This document shows, one piece after another, positions 24,631-33,397 of a stretch of DNA of 64,000 nt (positions are counted from its first letter, which is position 1; each line of letters starts with the position of its first letter). This DNA is from Ariolimax columbianus (Eukaryota > Mollusca > Gastropoda > Stylommatophora > Arionidae): positions 117,053,264 through 117,117,263 of the forward strand of contig JAVGWX010000003.1 of the NCBI GenBank assembly GCA_036924085.1, read 5' to 3'. Under the pieces are notes generated by a model, which saw nothing but the letters and a program-made list of their open reading frames with translations, was not told the DNA's origin and searched no databases. A program made the translations under genes and the position numbers.

Positions 24631-24990
24631 CATCTTTCAAATGTCTGCCCTATCAAATTTCGATGGTACGTGACATGCCTACCATGTTTGTAACGGTTAA
24701 CGGGGAATCAGGGTTCGCTTCCGGAGAGGGAGCATGAGAAACGGCTACCACATCCAAGGAAGGCAGCAGGCGCCAGGCGCGCAACTTACACACTCACGGC
24801 ACGGTGAGGTAGGGAAAAAAAATAACAATACGGGACTCTTTCGAGGCCCCGTAATTGGAATGAGTAAGCCTTAAACCCTTTAACGAGGATCTATTGGAGG
24901 GCAAGTCTGGTGCCAGTAGCCGCGGTAATTCCAGCTCCAATAGCATATATTTAAGTTGTTGCAGTTAAAAAGCTCCTAGTTGGATCTCAG
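24631..24990 (+). rRNA. 18S rRNA fragment (5' half, diverged), fused to a LINE
   Basis: 360 bp match small-subunit rRNA in sense orientation, from catctttcaaatgtctgccc through aatcagggttcg, gagaaacggctaccacatcc, ggtaattccagctccaatag to agctcctagttggatctcag. The universal ggtaattccagc core is intact. It carries substitutions at normally invariant sites (agtagcc for agcagcc, agctcctag for agctcgtag) and a small caggcgc duplication, so it is a pseudogene copy. LINE sequence follows immediately at 24991. Confidence 0.95.
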
Positions 24991-26571
24991 GTCAAAAGAC
25001 AACCCAAACTACTTGGGCGTCACATTTGATCAGCGCATGATATGGAAAAGTCAGATCGAGAGAAACCGAATGAGATCAAGACAAAGAATGGCAATTATGA
25101 GGAAACTTGCTGGCACAAGCTGGGGAGCAGACGAAAGAATACTGACGAAACTGTACACTGGAAGAGTGAGACCAGTTCTCGAGTATGGCATTGCGGCATG
25201 GGCAACAGCAGGAAAGGCGAACTTTGATAAAATTGGCAAACTTCAAACCCAAGCCATGAGAGTTATAACAGGAGGCATGAAGTCAACGTCAATTGTAGAA
25301 CTTAAAAAGATTACAAATCTGCAATCCATGACCGACAGAAGAGACTGCAGAGCTCAGCAGCAAGCAGAGAAACTCAGAAGACTGACAAATCATCCAATGC
25401 ACTAGAGACTAAATAGATTTGGAAATGGGAAATTAAAGCGAAGAAACTTTGCAGAAATAGCCAAAGCAAAGATGAGCGAAGACCCTATGAACACATTAAC
25501 AACACCAAAGCCCATCGCTACCGTACGCAAACCTACCTGGAAGCAGCATATATTTCCGGAGGTGGTAGAAAATATACCAGGTTCTCGAAACAAGAACAGC
25601 CAGACTGAAAAAGAAAGTAGAGTCATAACCCTGATGTACATAACTAAAAACTACCCAAGCATGGACTGGACCCATGCATACACCGACGGTTCTGTAACAA
25701 ACACAACACAGAATGGAGGGGCAGGGGTATTCCTGAGCCTACCAAATGGTAGAAAATAACACTGTCAGTGGCAACTGGAAAATACTCAAGCAATTTCAGA
25801 GCAGAGGCACTGAGGGCTGCAGCAGAAGCAATGCTGACAGGCAAAAGAAATGAAAGCCAGATAGTCCTGTTTACACATGCCCTGGTCGTAGTCACAGCAC
25901 TAAAAAGCCACAAAAATACTGAACTTAATGATTTAAGAGCAGTACTCTATCAACTATGACAGCAGACCGCACCAAAAATAGTAGTAGTACAGTGGGTTCC
26001 ATCCCATTGTAACATCCAAGGCAACGAGGAGGCAGACAGACTAGCAAAAGAAGGTGCAAGACTACCACAACCAGATTCTAGTGTGACCTACGAAGAGTCA
26101 AAAAGGCTTATTAGAGCTAGATACATGGCCAAATGGGAAACATAACATACTGGCTACACAAAAAATTATGCCTATTACCAATTGAACAGAAGAGAGCAGG
26201 TCGTGGTCTTCAGACTCCGCACAGACCACATCAGACCTAGGTACCACCTATTCAATAAACTGAAGATAGGTTGCACTGACGAATGCAGTTGTGGTACCGG
26301 AAAAATGACCGCTGAACATCTGCTGCAAAACTGCCCGAAATACGAGGACCAGAGAAAGCACAAGTGGCCATCACCAGTGGCAACACTAGACAAGCTCTAT
26401 GGCAGTGTTGACAGCCTCAGGATGACCGCTGCTTTTTTCGAAAAAATACAGGTTGACGTCTGACAGCGTGCGAAGAAGAAGAAGAAGAAGAAGAAGAAGA
26501 AGAAGAAGAAGAAGAAGAAGAAGAAGAAGAAGAAGAAGAAGAAGAAGAAGAAGAAGAAGAAGAAGAAGAAG

Positions 26572-26600
<29 letters not shown>
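24991..26600 (+). mobile_element. 18S-fused, 5'-truncated Ingi-like LINE (copy A)
   Basis: LINE sequence starts at the codons for DNPNYLGVTFD (intact residue about 813) directly after the 18S fragment and continues through thumb, RNase H (AYTDGS, FTHAL with the third catalytic Asp changed to His, GNEEADRLAKEG) and the CSCGTG...EHLLQNC knuckle to a long GAA tail. In-frame stops at about 25404, 25756, 25958 and 26143 make it dead. The 18S part is in LINE-sense orientation and there is no 18S sequence after the tail, which fits a template jump during cDNA synthesis rather than insertion into rDNA. Confidence 0.92.
26472..26600 (+). repeat. Expanded GAA tail, 43 units
   Basis: An uninterrupted (GAA)n run at the LINE 3' end. 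The duplicate copy has 40 units, the main difference between the two copies. Poly-Arg, poly-Leu and poly-Phe frames here are artefacts. Confidence 0.97.
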
Positions 26601-26603
<3 letters not shown>

Positions 26604-26879
26604 TTCTAAACCGATACAATAATATTTTTTTTCCAACCAGAAATTTAGTTCATCATCATCAAGTTTCCTGTCTGGTAGCGTCGGCAATCAAGGATCACCA
26701 ATTCTAGTTTAACGCGTGTGTAGTTTATCAGTTTCGCCGTTGATCGTCTTTCACGCTCTTCCTTTAAGCTGTCCAATATTGTCTCTCTTTGCCTCCTTCG
26801 TCCCTACAATTCTGCCCGTTGTCACCGCGTGTCTCAGCCCACTACTATTCTTCTTCTTCTTCTTCTTCTGCGTACACAG

Positions 26880-29800
26880 TCAGACAGTAACCATTATTTT
26901 TTCGAAAAAAGCGGCGGTCATCCTGAGACTCTCGCCACTACCATAGAGCTTGTCTTGCAGTTCCACTGGCAATGGCCACATCTGCTCTCTCTGATCCTCG
27001 TATGTCGGGCAGTTCTGCAGCAGATGTCCAGTGGTCATTTTACCAGTACCGCACGGGCATTCGTCGGTACACCCTATCTTCAATTTGTTGAAGAGGTGGT
27101 ACCTCAGTCTGTTGTGGCCAGTGCGAAGTCTGAAGACAACGACCTGCTCTCTTCGGTTCAACTGGTAATAGGCATCGTTTTTGGTGTAACCAGTATGTTC
27201 GGTTTCCCATTTGGACATGTACCTGGCTTTGATAAGCCGTTTTGACTCTTCGTACGTCATACTGGTATCTATTTGTGGTAGCCTTGCACCTTCTTTTGCC
27301 AGTCTGTCTGCCTCCTCGTTGCCTTGGATGTTGCAGTGTGACGGAACCCACTGTACCACTACCCTTTTAGGTGCGGACTGTTGGCACAGTTTGCAGAGTG
27401 CTGCTCTTAAGTCATTAAGCTCAGTGTTTTTCTGGCTTTTTAGCGCTGTGACTACTTCGAGAGCATCTGTCAGCAGGACTATATGGCTCTCATTTTCACT
27501 GTGTGTTGCCATTTCTTCCACTGCCGCCCTCAGTGCCTCTGCCTCTGCTCTGAAATTGCTCGTGTACTTACCAGTAGCGAATGACAGTGTTATTTTTCTG
27601 CCATTTGGTAGGTTCAGGAATGCTCCTGCCCCTCCGTTCTGTGTAGTGTTTGTTACAGAACCGTCGGTGTATGCATGGGTCCAGTCCATGCTTGGGTAGC
27701 TTTTCGTTATGAAGCTTAGGGTAGTGTCTCTCCTTTCTTTTTCGGTCTGGCAGTTTTTGTTTGCAATACCTGGTATATTTTCTACCACCTCTGGAAATAT
27801 ATCCTGCCTCCAAGTAGGTTTTCGTGCAGTATTGATGGGTTTTGGTGTTGTTAGTGCGTTTATGGGATCTTCGTGCATCTTTGCTTTGGCTATTTCTGCA
27901 AAGTTTCTCCGCTTTAGTTTCCCAGTTCCCAAATTGTTTAGCCTCTGGTACATTGGATGGTCCGTCAGTCTTCGGAGTTTCTCTGACTGCAGCTGGGCTC
28001 TGCAGTCTCTTCTGTCGGTCATGGATTGCAGTTTTGTAATCTTTTCAAGTTCTACAATTGGCGTTGACTTCATGCCACCTGTTATGATTCTCATGGCTTG
28101 GTTTTGAAGTTTGTTAACTTTATCGAAGTTCGCCTTCGCTGCTGTTGTCCATGCCGCGATGCCATACTCGAGAACTGGTCTCACTCTTCCAGTGTACAGT
28201 TTCTTTAGTATGCCTTCGTCTGCTCCCCAGCTTGTGCCAGCAAGTTTCCTCATGATCGCCATTCTTTCTCTGGCTTTCATTCGGTTTCTCTCAATCTGAC
28301 TTTTCCATGTCATGCGCCGATCAAATGTGACTCCCAGATAGGTTGGGTTGTCGTTTGGCTGCAGGATTTTGCCATTTAGGCTTAGTTTGGTACTTTGGGG
28401 TTTTAATGAGAGCGAGAATATTGTGCACGTGGTTTTCTCCTCGTTTATTTTGACCAGCCATGAGTTCGCCCACTCTTCCAGCGATGTTAGGGCCGTTTGC
28501 ATCCGATTTCTTGCTATGGTGAGATTCTTTTCAGAGGTCCACATAGCCAGATCGTCTGCAAACATTGAGCTATGGACTCTTCTTGGTATATTATCTGTAA
28601 TATCGTTTATATATACCAGGAAGAGTGTGGGTGACAGTACTCCCCCTTGGGGTACTCCCTGCTCGAGTGTCACCTTTTTGCTCATCTGCCCTTGTACTTG
28701 GACTCTGGCCGTTCTTTGTTTGAGGTAGTGGTTGATCCACTTGTACATCTTCCCACAAACATCACTTCTTCTTAGCTTGACTCTAAGTCCATCCTTCCAG
28801 ACTTTGTCAAATGCCTTTTCCAGATCCACCCAAACAGCTACTGTGTGTTTCTGTGCCTGGTAGGCATCTTCTATCTCTTGGGCTATGAGGATGACCTGGT
28901 CCTCAGTGGATCTGTGCTGTCTAAAGCCGGCTTGCTGTGGAATTAGTATTCGTTTTTCTTCCAGATGCCACAGCAGTCTGGTGTTTATCATCCGTTCCAT
29001 CAGCTTGCCGACACAGCTCAGTAGGCTTATGGGCCTGTATCCATTCGGATCTGTTTTGTCCTTTCCTGTTTTTGGTACTGGTACCAGTATTGCATCTTTC
29101 CATGCCTGGGGTACAATACCCCTTTTCCAGCTTTGGTTCAGGACTGATAGTAGTTTTTTCTTCGCTGTTTGGCCCAGCCCCATCAGCATTTCGTTTGTTA
29201 TCCCGTCTTTTCCGGGAGATTTCCTTCTCTTTAGTGTTCTCATAGCCTCTTCCATTTCGCGCATTGTTAGTTTGGCCATCATGTGCTCTTCAGGAGCCGT
29301 ATTTATGTTTTCGTGCCCCTTTAGCTCTTCGCTAATGTCTGTATGCTTATCTGCAGGGACCTCGATGTGGTTTGCTTTGGCATAGTGATCGACAAAGGCG
29401 TTTGCGGCTTTCTTACCTGTGATCAAGTTCTCGCCTTGCTTGATAGTAATTTGTTTATTTGACGGGGTTTCGTCGTTCATGGCTCTGACTAGCTTCCATA
29501 GCTTGTTCCCTTCTTTGTCCAGGTTTAAACTTTCCGTTTTATTTTTCCAACTTTCTCTTGCTGTTTGCTTGAGAGTGTGTTTGTACTTCGCCGCGGCGGC
29601 TTTGAGGGCGATGTTTGCCTCCACGGATTTTTCTCGTTCTGCCATGTTCCTAGCATTTGTTACTGCATCTTCCACTTTCTGTAACTCATCATTCCAGTAG
29701 GGCTTATAGTTTTTCCTAGCTCCTCTTGGGATGGTTTCAGTGGCGGCTTGCATTATTGCCTTGCTTAGGCTCTCTACCATGGGCTTCATTTTGGTGTTTC

Positions 29801-30788
29801 GTGTGTTGATGGTTTCACACAGCCCATCTGTCAGGATCTCAAATCTGTCCCAGTCGGCTCGTTTGTAATTCCAACGTGGGAGCGGTTTTGTTTCCTGTGG
29901 GCCTACTTCCATGTCAATGGTTAGCCTGATCGGCCTGTGGTCGCTACCTGCCAGTTGGTTTAGCACCTGGCGGTCTATTTTATAGTGTATGTCCTGTGTG
30001 GAGAAGGCCAAATCTGGAGTCGAGGTGGTATGCCATGTTCTTGAATAGAAGCTAGGGCTATCCTCCGGCCTATTGATTAGGGAGAGATTTGCATCTATCT
30101 CCCAATCTTCCACTTCGTCACCTCTGCTGTCTGTGTCAGAGTATCCCCATCTCTCCGAGTGGCTGTTGAAATCTCCAACCACTATGCAGTTGGAGTCTCT
30201 GACCTCCATACTCGAGAGCGATAGGTCTCTGTTTGGTGGTCCGTACAGATTGAAAATGCGGAGCTTCGTCTCTTGAGCCATTATGTCAACTCCTACAATT
30301 TCTGCTTGTCCGGTGTGATTGACAGGTACCGCGCTACTCGGTATGCTGTTTCTGGTCAGTATCAGGACCCCTCCTTTGTGGCCTTCTCTATCTAGACGGA
30401 AAGTCTGGTATCCTCTGATTGAGAATTTATGGTTATTGTTGAGGTGCGTTTCCTGGATACATGCCACGTCAATCTTACCTTCATGCAGGTGATGTGTTAG
30501 GGAAAGTTTTTTGTTAATGACTCCCTCCGCATTCCACTGTAATATTCTGAGGGTCTTGAAGTTTTGGCCAATAGTCGTTTCCCCATAGCCATGTGCCTTG
30601 ACTCCACGACACATGGGTGGGTGACCACCAGTAGTCAAGGGTGGGCCCCTTCGAGGCGTGGGGCCCGGCGCTATCGCTGCCTGGCGGGTCTCCTCAGGAT
30701 GAGCGCCATACGTTTTTCGAATAGGTTGTGCTGCCATCATACTGTGATTTACGTTGCACTGTTTTGTTAGGCTTGCGGCCCCGTGCAT
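26880..30788 (-). CDS. LINE polyprotein: AP-like endonuclease, reverse transcriptase, RNase H, CCHC knuckle
   Basis: 1302 codons. An in-frame TGA lies two codons upstream of the ATG (30795-30797), so this is the first possible start. Residues 79-290 form an exonuclease-endonuclease-phosphatase domain that nicks the target: QWNAEG (N86), QETHL (E113), GDFNSH (D206, N208), GSDHRPI (D283, H284). Residues about 500-920 form reverse transcriptase: SPGKDGIT (524), YRPISLL (584), DLEKAFDKVW (D655), GVPQGGVLSP (711), FADD (D745, D746), then the thumb. Residues about 1035-1170 form RNase H: D1042 in YTDGS, E1082, D1108, D1161, with SH at 1150-1151. C1244, C1246, H1255 and C1260 make a knuckle. The N-terminal 78 residues are Pro/Arg-rich with no clear gag motif. 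The domain set fits the I group (Ingi or Nimb); exact clade needs a tree. Confidence 0.95.
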   Translation of the reverse strand: MHGAASLTKQCNVNHSMMAAQPIRKTYGAHPEETRQAAIAPGPTPRRGPPLTTGGHPPMCRGVKAHGYGETTIGQNFKTLRILQWNAEGVINKKLSLTHHLHEGKIDVACIQETHLNNNHKFSIRGYQTFRLDREGHKGGVLILTRNSIPSSAVPVNHTGQAEIVGVDIMAQETKLRIFNLYGPPNRDLSLSSMEVRDSNCIVVGDFNSHSERWGYSDTDSRGDEVEDWEIDANLSLINRPEDSPSFYSRTWHTTSTPDLAFSTQDIHYKIDRQVLNQLAGSDHRPIRLTIDMEVGPQETKPLPRWNYKRADWDRFEILTDGLCETINTRNTKMKPMVESLSKAIMQAATETIPRGARKNYKPYWNDELQKVEDAVTNARNMAEREKSVEANIALKAAAAKYKHTLKQTARESWKNKTESLNLDKEGNKLWKLVRAMNDETPSNKQITIKQGENLITGKKAANAFVDHYAKANHIEVPADKHTDISEELKGHENINTAPEEHMMAKLTMREMEEAMRTLKRRKSPGKDGITNEMLMGLGQTAKKKLLSVLNQSWKRGIVPQAWKDAILVPVPKTGKDKTDPNGYRPISLLSCVGKLMERMINTRLLWHLEEKRILIPQQAGFRQHRSTEDQVILIAQEIEDAYQAQKHTVAVWVDLEKAFDKVWKDGLRVKLRRSDVCGKMYKWINHYLKQRTARVQVQGQMSKKVTLEQGVPQGGVLSPTLFLVYINDITDNIPRRVHSSMFADDLAMWTSEKNLTIARNRMQTALTSLEEWANSWLVKINEEKTTCTIFSLSLKPQSTKLSLNGKILQPNDNPTYLGVTFDRRMTWKSQIERNRMKARERMAIMRKLAGTSWGADEGILKKLYTGRVRPVLEYGIAAWTTAAKANFDKVNKLQNQAMRIITGGMKSTPIVELEKITKLQSMTDRRDCRAQLQSEKLRRLTDHPMYQRLNNLGTGKLKRRNFAEIAKAKMHEDPINALTTPKPINTARKPTWRQDIFPEVVENIPGIANKNCQTEKERRDTTLSFITKSYPSMDWTHAYTDGSVTNTTQNGGAGAFLNLPNGRKITLSFATGKYTSNFRAEAEALRAAVEEMATHSENESHIVLLTDALEVVTALKSQKNTELNDLRAALCKLCQQSAPKRVVVQWVPSHCNIQGNEEADRLAKEGARLPQIDTSMTYEESKRLIKARYMSKWETEHTGYTKNDAYYQLNRREQVVVFRLRTGHNRLRYHLFNKLKIGCTDECPCGTGKMTTGHLLQNCPTYEDQREQMWPLPVELQDKLYGSGESLRMTAAFFEKIMVTV

Positions 30789-31700
30789 CCGATTTCAACA
30801 GGCGTTTCTGTAGGGATGCCCTCCTTAGCCTTTGGCTGTCCCCAGCCTATCTGCAAGGCAGCAGTTGTTTACGATCAGAGTTTTCTCTCCTATGGAAGTT
30901 GTCTTACCAGACTATCGAGTCTTCACTACTCGTGTCTATAGGGTGCAATGATGGTATGTGATATATGAGATGGACTGGTTTACCCGGAAGAGAGGCAGTC
31001 CAGTGTGTCTGTATCCCAGGATCGTCACGTCCTGCCAGAAACGTAGCATTTGCATGTGAGTGGGGTATCTCTTTTTCCCTTTATTTTCTTGGCTTCTATG
31101 CAGGGATGGTACGCCTAGCATTCCCCGCCACCTGGGGTGTTGACACAGTGGGGCAGGTGTGCAATGTCCGCTGGTCTGCATCTCTTCTGCGTCCAGCATG
31201 ATAGTTATGGCTGATAACGTACAGAGGTAGATATCGTAACCGGAGTGCATTTAGCCAGAGGACAAGCCTGGTAATGTCACAGAGATGTTGATCGCCTGGT
31301 GTGCGGACAACTCTCATGGTCAGTGGTTGAGTCTTGACAGTTCACAGTGTGGTGGCTGCTCTACTGTTTTCGACACTCCGACCAGGTTCTAAGTCTTTGG
31401 TTGGTGTTTTTCGCACCCCATCGCCGTATAGGGTGAGTATCGAGCAGTTTTCCGCCCGCTTTGATTTGCGGGCGGCAAGGACCTCTTACTGTGGCTCTAC
31501 CTGATAGGGCTGGGGCGCAAGCCCCAGGTCCCGAGCATGTAGGAGCCTCCCATTGCAGTGGTGCTGAGATTTTGGGCGGGATTGCGGCTTTCAAGGGTTC
31601 GGCCGTAATCCCCCACATGGTAGCCTCGCGCCCTTGGCTTATCAGCCTGGTACGTGAACCAAAGTGTCTGCGGCTCCTCTCGATTTGAGCTGGTTTTCCG
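30789..31700 (-). promoter_or_regulatory. LINE 5' UTR (likely internal promoter region)
   Basis: Relatively GC-rich and not coding over its length. Most of it is shared with the solo element at 42259-43183, which marks it as element-derived. Three modules can be defined on plus coordinates: X about 30745-31255, Z about 31255-31400 and Y about 31490-31690. LINE 5' UTRs of this kind usually carry an internal promoter; I cannot identify specific promoter elements. Confidence 0.7.
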
Positions 31701-32345
31701 TAGCAACGCCCTGTCATTTGTAGGGTAAAACTGACCTGTCTTCAGATCTATTTCCAGCACCCGTTCACTATTTGGTCAGACGAATTTATTGAGGGCTTTT
31801 GTTTGTCAATGACCAGGTATTTGAAATCTGCGGAGTTAAACACGATTTCCGTAGCGTTCTTTCATTTGAGCTGACTTGTCGTCCGTGAGTCTAATACCAG
31901 CGTACGTTCATTATTAGACCCAAACGGCAGTGCTCTCAATTAGTCAGTTGTTCTACAGTATTGGCGTGTTCAGTCAAATTAAGCCGCAGGTTCCACACCT
32001 GGTGGTGCCCTTCCGTCAATTCCCTTAGCGAGACAATCAAGTTTCTTAAAGGGTAGCCCCAAAGATTTTCGAGGGTCTAATTCCAGCACATGTTCTCTAT
32101 TAGACCCCACTAAGGTGTACTTTTTGATAGTCATTCTGCAGTATTGGCGTGGTAAGTTAACTTAGGTCTCAGGCTCCACTCCTGATAGTGCTCTTCCGTC
32201 AATTCCTTTATCAAACACTGGATGCAGACAAAACCGAGCCACAGGGGACATAACCCCAGATTTCTGGGGGTCTAAGTCCAGCACCAGTTCCATATTAGAC
32301 TCCAGAAGAGTGGTCTCGGCATGTCAATCATTTCAGTGTTGGCCG
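31701..32345 (-). repeat. ~190-bp tandem units containing an 18S-derived segment
   Basis: Units begin near 31745 (weak), 31883, 32071 and 32268 with gtctaattccagcac-like sequence and a palindromic ctattagacc. The later units carry cagtattggcgtg followed by about 58 bp of antisense 18S rRNA (caaattaagccgcaggctcc to cttccgtcaattcc). The spacings are 188 and 197 bp. Units farther from the 18S block are more diverged. They lie between the LINE 5' UTR and a long 18S block and may be promoter monomers of the LINE. Confidence 0.75.
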
Positions 32346-32366
32346 TGTTGAGTCAAATTAAGCCGC

Positions 32367-32415
<49 letters not shown>

Positions 32416-33138
32416 TTTGCAACCATACTTCCCCCGGAACCCAAACACTTTGGTTTCCCGGAAGCTGCCCGCAGAGTCATCGAAGCAACTCCTGCGGATC
32501 GCTAGTCGGCATCGTTTATGGTCAGAACTACGACGGTATCTGATCGTCTTCGCGCCTCTGACTTTCGTTCTTGATTAATGAAAACATTCTTGACAAATGC
32601 TTTCGCAGTAGCTCGTCTTGCGGCGATCCAAGAATTTCACCTCTAACGCCGCAATACGAATGCCCCCGTTTGTCCCTGTTAATCATTACCTCCAGTTCCG
32701 AAAACCAACAAAATAGAACCGAGGTCCTATTCCATTATTCCATGCACCATTATTCAGGCAGCCGAGGCCTGCTTTGAACACTCTAATTTTTTCAAAGTAA
32801 ACGCGCCGGCCACCCAGGACGCTCAGCGAAGAGCACCCGTGGGAGAGAGCCGGCAGACGGTAGGGCAGGAGACAACGGGCAGTGAACCGGCGCGAGCCGG
32901 ACCGCCCGCCTGCGCCTGAGATCCAACTACGAGCTTTTTAACTGCAACAACTTTAATATACGCTATTGGAGCTGGAATTACCGCGGCTGCTGGCACCAGA
33001 CTTGCCCTCCAATAGATCCTCGTTAAAGGGTTTAAAGTGTACTCATTCCAATTACGGGGCCTCGAAAGAGTCCCGTATTGTTATTTTTCGTCACTACCTC
33101 CCCGTGCCGGGAGTGGGTAAGTTGCGCGCCTGCTGCCT
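32346..33138 (-). rRNA. 18S rRNA central fragment (antisense on plus strand)
   Basis: 793 bp match the 18S rRNA middle region on the minus strand, from gcagcaggcgcgcaac (33138 side) through the universal ggtaattccagc core, the V4 region (about 32800-32930) and the V5-region aattgacggaagggcacc core to tttgactcaacacg at 32346. The conserved cores look intact, unlike the diverged sense copies at 24631 and 33139. The gene is incomplete at both ends, so it is a fragment and not a working rDNA unit. Its orientation is the same as the adjacent full-length LINE. Confidence 0.95.
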
Positions 33139-33397
33139 GCATGAGAAACGGCTACCACATCCAAGGAAGGCAGCAGGCGCCAGGCGCGCAACTTACACAC
33201 TCACGGCACGGTGAGGTAGGGAAAAAAAATAACAATACGGGACTCTTTCGAGGCCCCGTAATTGGAATGAGTAAGCCTTAAACCCTTTAACGAGGATCTA
33301 TTGGAGGGCAAGTCTGGTGCCAGTAGCCGCGGTAATTCCAGCTCCAATAGCATATATTTAAGTTGTTGCAGTTAAAAAGCTCCTAGTTGGATCTCAG
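33139..33397 (+). rRNA. 18S rRNA fragment (diverged), right copy
   Basis: Same diverged 18S piece as in copy A but beginning at gcatgagaaac, joined head-on to the antisense 18S block. It retains the agtagcc and agctcctag changes and the caggcgc duplication, which shows it derives from copy A and not from functional rDNA. Confidence 0.95.

Larger units (their letters stand above)
24732..26850 (+). repeat. 2.1-kb direct repeat, left copy
   Basis: This segment, from gcatgagaaac to actactattc, recurs at 33139-35248. I count only a few base differences (for example near 25303, 25425, 25620 and 26236) and nine bp less GAA in the right copy. Its right end coincides with the 3' end of the full-length LINE. 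Confidence 0.93.
26851..31700 (-). mobile_element. Full-length Ingi-like (I-group) LINE
   Basis: On the minus strand: a 5' UTR of about 0.9 kb (31700-30789), one long ORF (30788-26880), a very short 3' UTR and a GAA tail (26869-26851 on the plus strand reads TTC). The ORF is uninterrupted and has all expected catalytic residues, so it may be active. I found no separate gag-like ORF1; trypanosome ingi also uses one long ORF. The 5' boundary is uncertain because the element runs into tandem units with 18S rRNA-derived sequence (31700-32345). The 3' junction is sharp at actactattc, the end of the 2.1-kb repeat. Confidence 0.92.

Noticed and set aside
24631..26600. Insertion of the LINE into 18S rDNA at a specific site
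   Set aside because: 18S sequence is found only on the 5' side; after the tail the sequence is not 18S.
26386..26707. Poly-Arg, poly-Leu and poly-Phe ORFs (and at 34793-35105)
   Set aside because: Translations of the GAA tail.
26829..30276. Numerous plus-strand ORFs of 60-166 codons
   Set aside because: Shadows of the intact minus-strand LINE ORF.
32346..33397. Functional rDNA unit
   Set aside because: Only part of 18S is present in each piece, orientations conflict, and there is no ITS, 5.8S or 28S.
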